Source of the DNA: Streptomyces malachitofuscus
GTDB taxonomy: Bacteria > Actinomycetota > Actinomycetes > Streptomycetales > Streptomycetaceae
NCBI RefSeq assembly: GCF_014650055.1
Contig: NZ_BMUF01000010.1
Coordinates: forward strand, 301,754-365,753
Direction: 5' to 3'
DNA length: 64,000 bases
The translations under genes and the position numbers were made by a program. The number at the start of each line of letters is the position of its first letter. Within the stretch, counting starts at the first letter, position 1. The notes under the pieces are model-generated. The model saw only the letters and a program-made list of their open reading frames with translations. It made no database searches and was not told the DNA's origin. Below are positions 16,413-24,719 of this stretch, in pieces.

Positions 16413-17081
16413 GTGACCGACCGAGATGCCGTTCCCTTCGATCTGGCCGCGATGCGCAAGCAGTACCGGACCGAGGGGCTCGCCGAGACCGACCTGGCCG
16501 CGACGCCCGTGGAGCAGTTCGCGCGCTGGTTCAAGCAGGCCGCGACGGACGGCGGGCTGTTCGAGCCGAACGCCATGATCGTGTCGACGGCGGACGCGGA
16601 GGGGCGGCCGAGTTCGCGGACGGTGCTGCTGAAGCACTTCGACGACGAGGGTTTCGTCTTCTACACGAACTATGAGTCCCGCAAGGGCCGTGACCTGGCC
16701 GTGAATCCGCATGTGTCGTTGTTGTTCCCGTGGCATCCGATGGCGCGGCAGGTCATCGTGACCGGTGTCGCGCACCGTACGGGGCGGGACGAGACGGCGG
16801 CCTATTTCCGTACCCGCCCGCACGGTTCCCAGCTGGGGGCGTGGGCCAGTGGTCAGTCGTCGGTGATCGCGGGCCGTGGGGAGCTCGACGCGTCCTATGC
16901 GGGGCTGGCGGCGCGTTATCCGGAGGGTGAGCAGGTGCCGGTGCCGCCGCACTGGGGCGGTTTCCGGGTGGTGCCGGGGTCGGTGGAGTTCTGGCAGGGC
17001 AGGGAGAACCGTCTGCACGACCGTCTGCGGTACGTGGCCGAGGCGGGCGGTGGCTGGAGGGTGGAGCGGCTCGCTCCGTGA
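16413..17081 (+). CDS. pdxH: pyridoxamine 5'-phosphate oxidase
   Basis: PdxH oxidises pyridoxamine or pyridoxine 5'-phosphate to pyridoxal phosphate using FMN. The 222-residue length is normal. FMN- and PLP-binding blocks are visible: PNAMIVSTADAEGRPSSRTV, GFVFYTNYESRKGRDL, SLLFPWHPMARQVIVTG, YFRTRPHGSQLGAWAS and the C-terminal WQGRENRLHDRLRY with the substrate-contacting Arg-His pair. I chose GTG 16413 because GGGGGAGGA lies at proper spacing; an upstream ATG at 16395 is possible. It is divergent from the citrate-synthase-like gene. Confidence 0.95.
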   Translation: MTDRDAVPFDLAAMRKQYRTEGLAETDLAATPVEQFARWFKQAATDGGLFEPNAMIVSTADAEGRPSSRTVLLKHFDDEGFVFYTNYESRKGRDLAVNPHVSLLFPWHPMARQVIVTGVAHRTGRDETAAYFRTRPHGSQLGAWASGQSSVIAGRGELDASYAGLAARYPEGEQVPVPPHWGGFRVVPGSVEFWQGRENRLHDRLRYVAEAGGGWRVERLAP

Positions 17082-17093
17082 TCCGGGGGCGGG

Positions 17094-17708
17094 TCAGCGC
17101 AGGGCCTGCTCCAGCAGGGCGGCCCACTGGTTCACGACGCGTTCGCGGCGGGCGGTGTCGTCGCTGAGGAGGTTGGCGAGGCCGAGGCCGCGGGCCATGT
17201 CGAGGAGGCCCTGGACGGTTTCGCGGACGCCGGGGCGGGATTCGTCGGCGCCGAGGAGGTCGACGGCGATGCGGTGGGACTCGCGGCCGACGCGCAGTTC
17301 GAGTTCGGTGACGCGGGGGCGGAGCTGTTCCTCGTTGGTGGCGGCGACCCACAGGTGGAGCGCCGCGCGGAAGAGGGGGCCGGTGTAGAGGTCGACGATG
17401 GCGGCGACGACCGCGCGGCGATCGCTCGCGGCGGCGCCTTCGGGGCCTTCCGGGAAGAGGGCGCGCAGGGCGGTGGAGCGTTCTTCGGCGACGTACTCAA
17501 CGGCGGCGGTGAAGAGGTCCTCGCGGGTCGGGAAGTGGTGCTGGGCGGCTCCGCGGGAGACGCCGGCGCGTTCGGCGACGACGGAGACCGTGGAGCCTGC
17601 CCAGCCGTGTTCCGCGAGGCAGGCCACGGCGGCTTCCAGGAGCCGCTGCCGGGTGGCCCGGCTGCGGTCCTGCTTGGGGACTCGTTCGGCACGGTCGGCC
17701 GTGCTCAC
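17094..17708 (-). CDS. TetR-family regulator of the acyl-CoA catabolic operon
   Basis: A 204-residue TetR repressor. The N-terminal helix-turn-helix is typical: ATRQRLLEAAVACLAEHGW, then VVAERAGVSRGAAQHHFP. The C-terminal domain is ligand-binding. It is the last gene of the minus-strand operon, and its GTG start (17708) overlaps the enoyl-CoA hydratase stop as GTGA. An ATG at 17717 would give three more residues and a longer overlap. I infer that it represses the operon and is released by an acyl-CoA intermediate. The candidate operator is the palindrome at 27267-27280, in front of the first gene ten kilobases away. Confidence 0.9.
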   Translation of the reverse strand: MSTADRAERVPKQDRSRATRQRLLEAAVACLAEHGWAGSTVSVVAERAGVSRGAAQHHFPTREDLFTAAVEYVAEERSTALRALFPEGPEGAAASDRRAVVAAIVDLYTGPLFRAALHLWVAATNEEQLRPRVTELELRVGRESHRIAVDLLGADESRPGVRETVQGLLDMARGLGLANLLSDDTARRERVVNQWAALLEQALR

Positions 17709-18439
17709 ACCACCCATTCCGGATCCCGTCGTTCGAGGAAGGCCGTCATTCCCTCGCGCGCGTGGGCGGAGGAGAAGAGGCGGGCCGAGAGCGCGGTCAG
17801 GTCGGCCGCGTCCCGGTCGAAGGTCTCCAGCACCCTAGCCGTGAGCAGCCGTTTCGTCTCGGCCAGGGCTTCGGGGGCGGATTTGCGCAGGCCGTCGAGG
17901 ATGGGGGCGAGGGTGTCGTCGACGTCCTCGTCGGCGGCGGTGAGCAGGCCGATGCGGGCCGCTTCGGCGGTGTCGAGTCGTTCGCCGGTGAGGTAGTAGC
18001 GGGCGAGTGCGCGCGGGTCGGTGCGGGGCAGCAGCGGCAGGGAGATGACGGCCGGGGCGACGCCGATGCGGACCTCGGTGAAGGCGAAGGTGGCGGTGTG
18101 CGAGGCGACGGAGATGTCGCAGGCGGCGAGGAGGCCGAGTCCGCCGGCGCGGACGTGTCCGGTGATCCGCGCGACGACGGGTCTGGGCAGTTCGACGATC
18201 TGCCGCAGGAGGCCCACGAGGGCTTCGGGCGGGGGCGGGTCGCGCAGGTCGGCGCCCGCGCTGAAGGTGTTGCCGGTGTGGGTGAGGACGACCGCGCGGA
18301 CGCCGGTGTCCTTGCCGGCGTCGGTGAGCGCGGCGGCCAGTTCGCCGACGAGGGCGGCGGAGAGGGCGTTGCGGCGTTCCGGGGCGTCGAGGGTGAGCGT
18401 GTCGACGCCCCGGTCGCGGGTGCGGCCGATCAGGGTCAC
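17705..18439 (-). CDS. enoyl-CoA hydratase/isomerase family protein
   Basis: A 244-residue crotonase. The CoA-binding and oxyanion regions are SAGADLRDPPPPEALVGLL and HVRAGGLGLLAACDIS (oxyanion Gly). The glutamate-bearing segment is FTEVRIGVAPAVISLPLLPR. It would hydrate an alpha,beta-unsaturated acyl-CoA; in the operon this would be the step after carboxylation, as in methylglutaconyl-CoA or isohexenylglutaconyl-CoA hydration. GTG 18439 follows AAGGAG and overlaps the ligase stop by four bases. Exact substrate is inference from neighbours. Confidence 0.91.
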   Translation of the reverse strand: MTLIGRTRDRGVDTLTLDAPERRNALSAALVGELAAALTDAGKDTGVRAVVLTHTGNTFSAGADLRDPPPPEALVGLLRQIVELPRPVVARITGHVRAGGLGLLAACDISVASHTATFAFTEVRIGVAPAVISLPLLPRTDPRALARYYLTGERLDTAEAARIGLLTAADEDVDDTLAPILDGLRKSAPEALAETKRLLTARVLETFDRDAADLTALSARLFSSAHAREGMTAFLERRDPEWVV

Positions 18440-20016
18440 GAGGGCTCCTTGTGCGTCGCGCGGAGCTCGCGGCGCAGGATCTTTCCGGAGGCGGCGCGGG
18501 GGACGCCGTCGATGAAGGTGACGTGCCGGACCCGTTTGTAGGGGGCGACGTGTTCGGCGACGTACATCATGATCTCGCCTTCGGTGAGTTCCGGGGCGGA
18601 CGGCTGGCGGACGACGTAGGCGTGCGGGACTTCGTTGCCGTCGTCGTTGTAGACGCCGATGACGGCGGCGTCGGCGATGCCAGGGTGGGTGAGGAGCAGG
18701 GCCTCGAGTTCGGCGGGGGCGACCTGGAAGCCCTTGTACTTGATGAGTTCCTTGACGCGGTCGACGACGAAGAGCCAGCCGTCGTCGTCGACGTGGCCGA
18801 CGTCTCCGGTGTGCAGCCAGCCGTCCTCGTCGATCATGGCGGTGGTGGCGTCGGGGCGGCCGAGGTAGCCCTTCATGACCTGAGGGCCGCGGATGAGTAT
18901 CTCGCCGGATTCGCCGGGGCCGAGGTCCTTGCCGGGGTCGTCGAGGGAGACGATCCGCATCTCGGTGCCGGCGATGAGTTTGCCGACGGTGCCGGGGGGT
19001 GCGTCGTTCATGGCGTCCAGGGGGACGACGTGGGTGCCCGGCGACAGTTCGGTCATGCCGTACGCCTGTCCCACGGGTGGCAGTCCGAGCCGCCCGGAGC
19101 AGGCGGCGGCGAGGCTCGCGTCCAGGGGTGCGGCGGCGCTGATGATGTGCTGCAGGGACGAGAGGTCGTACTGGGCGACCAGGGGGTGTTTGGCGAGGGC
19201 GAGCACGATGGGCGGGGCCACGTAGAGGCCGGTGATGCGGTGGTTCTGGATGGCCGCGAGGAAGGTTTCCAGGTCGAAGCGGGGCAGGACGACGACGGTG
19301 GCGCCCTGGCGCAGGGGCGCGTTCATGAGGGCCGTCAAACCGTAGATGTGGAAGAACGGCAGGACGGCGAGGATGCGGTCCCCTGGGCCCGCGGTGATCA
19401 GCGGCTGGAGCTGGGCGAGGTTGGTGGCGATCTGCCGGTGGGTGAGCATCACGCCTTTGGGGACGCCGGTGGTGCCGGAGGAGTAGGGCAGCGCGGCGAC
19501 GTCCTCGGCGGGGTCGATGTCGACCGCCGGTTCGGGGGCGGTGGAGGCCAGCATGTCGATCAGCGAGCGGTGTCCGGGTGCGCTGTCGCAGACGAAGATC
19601 TCCTCGACTCCGCCCGCGAGTTCGGCGGCCCTGCGCGCGGTTTCGAGCAGCGGGGAGACGGTGACGATCCAGCGGGCCGCGGAGTCCTTGAGCTGTTTGC
19701 CGAACTCCTCGGCAGTCGCGAGGGGGTGCACGGTGGTGACGGAGGCGCCGGCGCGGGTGGCCGCGTAGAACGCGGTGGGGAAGGCGATGGTGTTGGGGCT
19801 GTGCAGGGCGAGCACGTCCCCCTTGCGTACGCCGGCCTCGGCGAGCGCGGCGGCGACCCGGCGGTGGAAGCGGTCGACCTGTTCGTAGGTGAGGGTGGTG
19901 CCGTCGGTGCCGTCGATCAGTGCCGGGGTGCTGCCGAACTCGGCGGCACGGCCGAGCACGGCGTCGTGGATGGGGAGTTCGACCGGTTCGACGTCTGCGT
20001 ACGCGCTGCGGAACAT
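18436..20016 (-). CDS. acyl-CoA synthetase, 4-coumarate--CoA ligase family
   Basis: A 526-residue ANL-superfamily adenylating enzyme that activates a carboxylate to its CoA thioester with ATP. Motifs in order: YSSGTTGVPKGVMLTH (P-loop), QAYGMTELSPGTHVVPLDAM (A5-like), GWLHTGDVGHVDDDGWLFVV, DRVKELIKYKGFQVAPAELE (hinge) and PRAASGKILRREL with the catalytic Lys near the C-terminus. It probably supplies the CoA ester for the rest of the operon. ATG 20016 follows GGAGG. The annotation as coumarate ligase is family-level only; medium-chain, aromatic or terpenoid acids are all possible substrates. Confidence 0.93.
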   Translation of the reverse strand: MFRSAYADVEPVELPIHDAVLGRAAEFGSTPALIDGTDGTTLTYEQVDRFHRRVAAALAEAGVRKGDVLALHSPNTIAFPTAFYAATRAGASVTTVHPLATAEEFGKQLKDSAARWIVTVSPLLETARRAAELAGGVEEIFVCDSAPGHRSLIDMLASTAPEPAVDIDPAEDVAALPYSSGTTGVPKGVMLTHRQIATNLAQLQPLITAGPGDRILAVLPFFHIYGLTALMNAPLRQGATVVVLPRFDLETFLAAIQNHRITGLYVAPPIVLALAKHPLVAQYDLSSLQHIISAAAPLDASLAAACSGRLGLPPVGQAYGMTELSPGTHVVPLDAMNDAPPGTVGKLIAGTEMRIVSLDDPGKDLGPGESGEILIRGPQVMKGYLGRPDATTAMIDEDGWLHTGDVGHVDDDGWLFVVDRVKELIKYKGFQVAPAELEALLLTHPGIADAAVIGVYNDDGNEVPHAYVVRQPSAPELTEGEIMMYVAEHVAPYKRVRHVTFIDGVPRAASGKILRRELRATHKEPS

Positions 20017-20046
20017 GGTTCCTCCAAGACGGCCGGGGGCCGGTGC

Positions 20047-21189
20047 CTAGTACGACTTGGGCAGGCCCAGGGTCTGGTGGGAGACGTAGTTGAGAATCAT
20101 CTCCCGGCTCACCGGAGCAATACGAGACACGCGCGCGGCGGTTATCAGGGCGCCGAGCCCGTACTCGCGGGTGAGGCCGTTGCCGCCGAGGGTGTGCACG
20201 GCCTGGTCGACGGCTTTGACGCAGGCTTCGGCGGCCGCGTACTTGGCCATGTTGGCGGCCTCGCCCGCGCCGATGTCGTCGCCGGCGTCGTAGAGGTGGG
20301 CGGCCTTCTGCATCATCAGGCGGGCGAGTTCGAGGTCGATGTGCGCCTGGGCGAGGGGGTGGGCGATCGCCTGGTGGGCACCGATGGGGGCGTTCCAGAC
20401 GGTGCGTTCACGCGCGTAGGCGATGGCGCGGGTCAGTGCGTGGCGGCCCATGCCGATCGCGAACGCGGCGGTCATGATGCGTTCGGGGTTGAGGCCGGCG
20501 AAGAGCTGGAGCAGGCCGGCGTCCTCGTCCCCGACGAGGGCGTCGGCGGGCAGCCGTACGTCGTCGAGGACGAGCTCGAACTGCTTCTCTACGGCGTTGA
20601 GTTCCATGTCGATGGGGCGGCGCTGGAAGCCCTCGGCGTCGCGCGGCACGATGAACAGGCAGGGCTTGAGCTTGCCGGTGCGGGCGTCCGCGGTGCGGCC
20701 CACGATGAGGGTGGCGTCGGCGATGTCGACGCCGGAGACGAACACCTTGCGGCCGGTGAGGATCCAGTCGCCGCTGTCGGGGTCGCGCCGGGCGGTGGTG
20801 GTGATGCGGTGGGAGTTGGAGCCGGCGTCGGGTTCGGTGATGCCGAAGGCCATCAGGCGGCTGCCGTCGGCGAGGGCGGGCAGCCACTGGCGTTTCTGGG
20901 CCTCGGTGCCGAAGCGGGAGATGACGGTCCCGCAGATCGCCGGGGAGACGATCATCATCAGGAGGGGGTTGCCGGCGGCGCCCATCTCCTCGAGGACGAG
21001 GGAGAGTTCGGTGATGCCGCCGCCACCGCCACCGTATGCCTCCGGCAGGTTGACGCCGATGTAGCCGAGCTTGGCGGCGTCCTGCCAGAACTGTTTGTTG
21101 TCGGTGCCGGGAGTGTGGGGGTGGTTGTTCGCGAAGGAAGCTACCGCTTCGCGGAGGGCCTTGTGCTCTTCTGATTCGATCAACGGCAT
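20047..21189 (-). CDS. acyl-CoA dehydrogenase
   Basis: A 380-residue FAD-dependent acyl-CoA dehydrogenase. Visible: LPEAYGGGGGGITELSLVLE, MAFGITEPDAGSNSHRI (FAD/substrate loop), GRKVFVSGVDIAD, RERTVWNAPIGAHQAIAHPL and HTLGGNGLTREYGL near the C-terminus. It would introduce the alpha,beta double bond before carboxylation, as AtuD/LiuA-type enzymes do. It lies between the carboxylase alpha gene and the ligase gene with about 80 bases upstream carrying a dispersed repeat, and 30 bases downstream to the ligase. ATG 21189. Confidence 0.93.
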   Translation of the reverse strand: MPLIESEEHKALREAVASFANNHPHTPGTDNKQFWQDAAKLGYIGVNLPEAYGGGGGGITELSLVLEEMGAAGNPLLMMIVSPAICGTVISRFGTEAQKRQWLPALADGSRLMAFGITEPDAGSNSHRITTTARRDPDSGDWILTGRKVFVSGVDIADATLIVGRTADARTGKLKPCLFIVPRDAEGFQRRPIDMELNAVEKQFELVLDDVRLPADALVGDEDAGLLQLFAGLNPERIMTAAFAIGMGRHALTRAIAYARERTVWNAPIGAHQAIAHPLAQAHIDLELARLMMQKAAHLYDAGDDIGAGEAANMAKYAAAEACVKAVDQAVHTLGGNGLTREYGLGALITAARVSRIAPVSREMILNYVSHQTLGLPKSY

Positions 21190-21244
21190 GAGGACTCCTG
21201 AGGGGGAGGGACTTCGCGTGGTGGGGAGGGTGCGGGTTGTCTGG

Positions 21245-21272
21245 GGCTGGTCGCGCAGTTCCCCGCGCCCCT
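21245..21272. repeat. single arm of the dispersed Streptomyces element inside the operon
   Basis: A 28-base copy of the motif at 169-196 and 58016-58046 (GGCTGGTCGCGCAGTTCCCC then GCGCCCCT). Its last two bases form part of the stop codon (CTA on this strand, 21271-21273) of the carboxylase alpha gene. It interrupts an otherwise tightly packed operon and carries only one arm, so it should not form the full hairpin. Confidence 0.8.
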
Positions 21273-23115
21273 AGGGCGTTGCTTCCACGACTGCCAAGAG
21301 GGTGCCGACCTCTACCTGCTCGCCCGCCGTTGCGCGCAGGACGCTCAGGACTCCCGTGGCCGGGGCGGTGATCTTGTGTTGCATCTTCATCGCCTCCAGC
21401 CAGAGGAGGGGCTGTCCGGCTTCCACCTGGCTGCCCTCCCCGAGGCCCTCGGCGACGCGGACGACCGTGCCCGGCATGGGGGCGAGGAGGGAGCCGGGGG
21501 CGTGCTGGGCGGTGGGGTCGGGGAAGCGGGGCAGGGCGGTGAGGGCGGTGGCGCCCGCGTACACGCGGTCGCCGTACCGGCTGACCTCGTAGCGGCGTCG
21601 TACGCCGTCCACGTCGAGGACCACCAGGTCCGCGTCGGCGTGCACGACGTGGACGCCGTCGGCCGTCAGGCCCTCGCGGGTGTGCCGGTAGCGGACCTCG
21701 TGCTCCTCGCCGTCCATGAGGTACCGCTTGATCTGGGGCTGCGAGGGCAGGTTGCGCCAGCCGCCGAAGCGGGAGCGGCCGTGGGCGTCGGCGAGGGCGG
21801 CGGCGAGCGGGGCGTGCGGGTCGGGGTCGGGGGTGGTCAGTGCGGGCAGGTGCCGGTCGTAGAAGCCGGTGTCCATGCGCCCTTCGGTGAACTCCTCGTG
21901 CCGCAGGGAGCGCACGAGGAGGTCCCGGTTGGTGCGGGGGCCGTGGATCACCGCGCGGTCGAGGGCGGAGGCGAGCTTGCGGATCGCTTCCGCGCGGGTG
22001 GGTGCGTGGGCGACGACCTTGGCGAGCAGGGGGTCGTAGTGGACGCCGATGTCGTCGCCGTCCGTGTAGCCGGTGTCCAGGCGTACGGAGTCGGGGACGG
22101 CGAGGCGGTGCAGCCTGCCGGTCTGCGGTGCCCAGTGCTGGGCGGGGTCCTCGGCGTAGAGGCGGGCCTCGACGGCGTGTCCGCGTAGGGCGGGTGGCCC
22201 GTCGCCCAGCGCGTGGCCCTCGGCGATGCGGATCTGTTCGGCGACGAGGTCGACGCCGCACACGGCCTCCGTCACGGGGTGTTCCACCTGGAGGCGGGTG
22301 TTCATCTCCAGGAAGTGCGCCCGGTCGCCGGCGACGAGGAACTCCACGGTGCCTGCTCCGACGTAGGAGACGGCACGGGCGGCGCGTACGGCGAGTTCGT
22401 CGAGTTCGTCGGTGAGCCGGGGGGTGAGTCCGGGTGCCGGGGCCTCCTCGATCACCTTCTGGTGGCGGCGCTGGAGGGAGCAGTCGCGGGTGCCGAGCAC
22501 CCGTACCGTGCCGTGCGTGTCGGCGAGCACCTGCACCTCGACGTGGCGTCCGCCCTCCACGTACGGCTCGACGAACACGTCGCCGTCGCCGAAGGCGCTC
22601 GCGGCCTCCGCGCGGGCGGCGGCCAGTTCGCCGTCCAGGTCGGCGAGGCGCCGTACGACGCGCATGCCGCGTCCGCCGCCGCCCGCCGTCGCCTTCACCA
22701 GGACGGGCAGGTCGGCCTCGGTGACGTCATGGAGGGGCTCGATGCCCATGAGCTGTTTGGCGCGCGTCTTGGACGCCATCGCCTCGATGGCCTCGGGGGG
22801 CGGCCCGATCCACACCAGGCCGGCGTCCTGCACGGCCCGCGCGAAGGCGGGGTTCTCGGAGAGGAAGCCGTAGCCGGGGTGCACGGCGTCGGCTCCGGCG
22901 CTGAGGGCGGCCTTCACGATGAGGTCGCCGCGCAGGTAGGTGTCGGCGGGCGTCGCGCCCGGCAGGCGTACGGCGGCGTCGGCCTCGCGGGTGTGGAGGG
23001 CGTTGTCGTCGGGGTCCGAGTGCACGGCCACGGTCCGGATGCCCATCGCGCGGCAGGTGCGCATGACGCGGCAGGCGATCTCGCCGCGGTTCGCCACAAG
23101 AACGGTGGTGATCAT
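21271..23115 (-). CDS. acyl-CoA carboxylase alpha subunit (biotin carboxylase + BCCP)
   Basis: A 614-residue fusion of biotin carboxylase and biotin carrier protein. The N-terminal domain reads VLVANRGEIACRVMRTCRAM, followed by ATP-grasp loops (TAGGGGRGMRVVR, EMNTRLQVEHPVTEAVCGVD). The C-terminal biotinyl domain ends with LLWLEAMKMQHKITAP, the Lys of EAMKM being biotinylated. It carries the first half-reaction, with the beta subunit (next upstream) transferring CO2 to an acyl-CoA. Oddity: between SKTRAKQLM and VLVKATAGG there are only about 15 residues, lacking the usual AGVPxxPG segment. ATG 23115 is six bases after the beta-subunit stop. Confidence 0.94.
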   Translation of the reverse strand: MITTVLVANRGEIACRVMRTCRAMGIRTVAVHSDPDDNALHTREADAAVRLPGATPADTYLRGDLIVKAALSAGADAVHPGYGFLSENPAFARAVQDAGLVWIGPPPEAIEAMASKTRAKQLMGIEPLHDVTEADLPVLVKATAGGGGRGMRVVRRLADLDGELAAARAEAASAFGDGDVFVEPYVEGGRHVEVQVLADTHGTVRVLGTRDCSLQRRHQKVIEEAPAPGLTPRLTDELDELAVRAARAVSYVGAGTVEFLVAGDRAHFLEMNTRLQVEHPVTEAVCGVDLVAEQIRIAEGHALGDGPPALRGHAVEARLYAEDPAQHWAPQTGRLHRLAVPDSVRLDTGYTDGDDIGVHYDPLLAKVVAHAPTRAEAIRKLASALDRAVIHGPRTNRDLLVRSLRHEEFTEGRMDTGFYDRHLPALTTPDPDPHAPLAAALADAHGRSRFGGWRNLPSQPQIKRYLMDGEEHEVRYRHTREGLTADGVHVVHADADLVVLDVDGVRRRYEVSRYGDRVYAGATALTALPRFPDPTAQHAPGSLLAPMPGTVVRVAEGLGEGSQVEAGQPLLWLEAMKMQHKITAPATGVLSVLRATAGEQVEVGTLLAVVEATP

Positions 23116-23120
23116 GGGCC

Positions 23121-24719
23121 TCACATCCGGAAGACGCCGAAGCCGCCGCGCGCGCCCTCGTAGGGAGCGGTGTGGATCGCGGACAGGCACAGGCCGAGGA
23201 CGGTTCGGGTGTCGCGCGGGTCGATGACGCCGTCGTCGTAGAGGCGTCCGGAGAGGAACATCGGCAGCGACTCGGACTCGATCTGCTGCTCCACCATGGC
23301 GCGCAGGGCCGCGTCCGCGTCGTCGTCGTACGGCTGTCCCTTCGCGGCGGCGGACTGGCGGGCGACGATGGACAGCACGCCGGCGAGCTGCTGGGGGCCC
23401 ATGACGGCGGATTTGGCGCTGGGCCAGGCGAAGAGGAAGCGGGGGTCGTAGGCGCGGCCGCACATGCCGTAGTGGCCGGCGCCGTAGGAGGCGCCCATGA
23501 GGACGGACAGGTGGGGGACGCGGGAGTTGCTGACCGCGTTGATCATCATGGCGCCGTGTTTGATGATGCCGCCCTGCTCGTACTCCTTGCCGACCATGTA
23601 GCCGGTGGTGTTGTGCAGGAAGAGCAGGGGGATGTCGCGCTGGTTGGCGAGCTGGATGAACTGGGCGGCCTTCTGGGACTCCTCGCTGAAGAGGACCCCT
23701 TGCTTGTTGGCGAGGATGCCGACGGGGTGGCCGTGGAGGGCGGCCCAGCCGGTGGTGAGGCTGGTGCCGTAGAGGGGTTTGAACTCGTCGAAGTCGGAGG
23801 AGTCGACGATCCGCGCGATGACCTCGCGCGGGTCGAAGGGGATCTTGAGGTCGCCGGGAACGATGCCGAGGAGTTCGTCCTCGTCGTACTTGGGCGGGGC
23901 GGCCGGTCCCGGATCGTCGTGGGCCTTGCGGTGGTTGAGGCGGGCGACGACGCGGCGGGCCTGGCGGAGGGCGTCGGGTTCGTCGACGGCGAAGTAGTCG
24001 GCGAGGCCCGACACGCGCGCGTGCATCTCGGCGCCGCCCAGGGACTCGTCGTCGCTCTCCTCCCCCGTCGCCATCTTCACCAGGGGCGGGCCGCCGAGGA
24101 ACACCTTCGCCCGCTCCTTGACCATGATCACGTGGTCGGACATGCCGGGGATGTACGCGCCGCCCGCGGTGGAGTTGCCGAAGACGACGGCGACGGTGGG
24201 GATGCCGGCAGCCGAGAGCCGGGTGAGGTCCCGGAAGATGGCGCCGCCGGGGATGAAGATCTCCTTCTGGGAGGGCAGGTCGGCGCCGCCGGACTCGACG
24301 AGGCTGATGCAGGGCAGCCGGTTGGCGAGCGCGATGTCGTTGGCGCGCAGGGCCTTCTTCAGGCTCCAGGGGTTGCTGGCGCCGCCGCGCACGGTCGGGT
24401 CGTTGGCGGTGATGAGGCACTCCACGCCCTCGACGACGCCGATGCCGGTGACGAGGGAGGCGCCGACGGTGTACTCGCTGCCCCAGCCCGCCAGCGGGGA
24501 CAGTTCCAGGAAGGGCGTGTCGGGGTCGAGGAGCATCTCGATGCGTTCGCGGGCGAGGAGCTTGCCGCGCTTCCGGTGCCGTTCGACGTACTTCTCGCCG
24601 CCGCCCGCGAGGGCCTTGGCGTGTTCGGCGTCGAGTTCGGCGAGCTTGGCGAGCATGGCGTCGCGGTTCGCGCGGTACTCCGGGTCGGCGGTGTTCAGGG
24701 CGGATTCGAGGACCGTCAC
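23121..24719 (-). CDS. acyl-CoA carboxylase beta subunit (carboxyltransferase), methylcrotonyl/geranyl-type
   Basis: A 532-residue carboxyltransferase. The N-terminal half has RERIEMLLDPDTPFLELSPL, NDPTVRGGASNPWSLKKALR and PTVAVVFGNSTAGGAYIPGM; the C-terminal half has LFLHNTTGYMVGKEYEQGG and ASYGAGHYGMCGRAYDPRFL. The length and the VGKEYEQGGIIKHG block resemble methylcrotonyl-CoA (LiuB/MccB) and geranyl-CoA (AtuC) carboxylases more than the propionyl-CoA type. GTG 24719 overlaps the upstream AtuA-like gene by four bases (GTGA). Together with the alpha subunit it would carboxylate a branched enoyl-CoA. Confidence 0.94.
   Translation of the reverse strand: MTVLESALNTADPEYRANRDAMLAKLAELDAEHAKALAGGGEKYVERHRKRGKLLARERIEMLLDPDTPFLELSPLAGWGSEYTVGASLVTGIGVVEGVECLITANDPTVRGGASNPWSLKKALRANDIALANRLPCISLVESGGADLPSQKEIFIPGGAIFRDLTRLSAAGIPTVAVVFGNSTAGGAYIPGMSDHVIMVKERAKVFLGGPPLVKMATGEESDDESLGGAEMHARVSGLADYFAVDEPDALRQARRVVARLNHRKAHDDPGPAAPPKYDEDELLGIVPGDLKIPFDPREVIARIVDSSDFDEFKPLYGTSLTTGWAALHGHPVGILANKQGVLFSEESQKAAQFIQLANQRDIPLLFLHNTTGYMVGKEYEQGGIIKHGAMMINAVSNSRVPHLSVLMGASYGAGHYGMCGRAYDPRFLFAWPSAKSAVMGPQQLAGVLSIVARQSAAAKGQPYDDDADAALRAMVEQQIESESLPMFLSGRLYDDGVIDPRDTRTVLGLCLSAIHTAPYEGARGGFGVFRM

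Noticed and set aside
22213..23163. Several 200-1000-codon plus-strand frames opposite the carboxylase, AtuA-like and ligase genes (17.7-26.7 kb)
   Set aside because: They are mirror frames typical of high-G+C coding DNA, rich in Gly/Val/Ala/Asp with no domain match.
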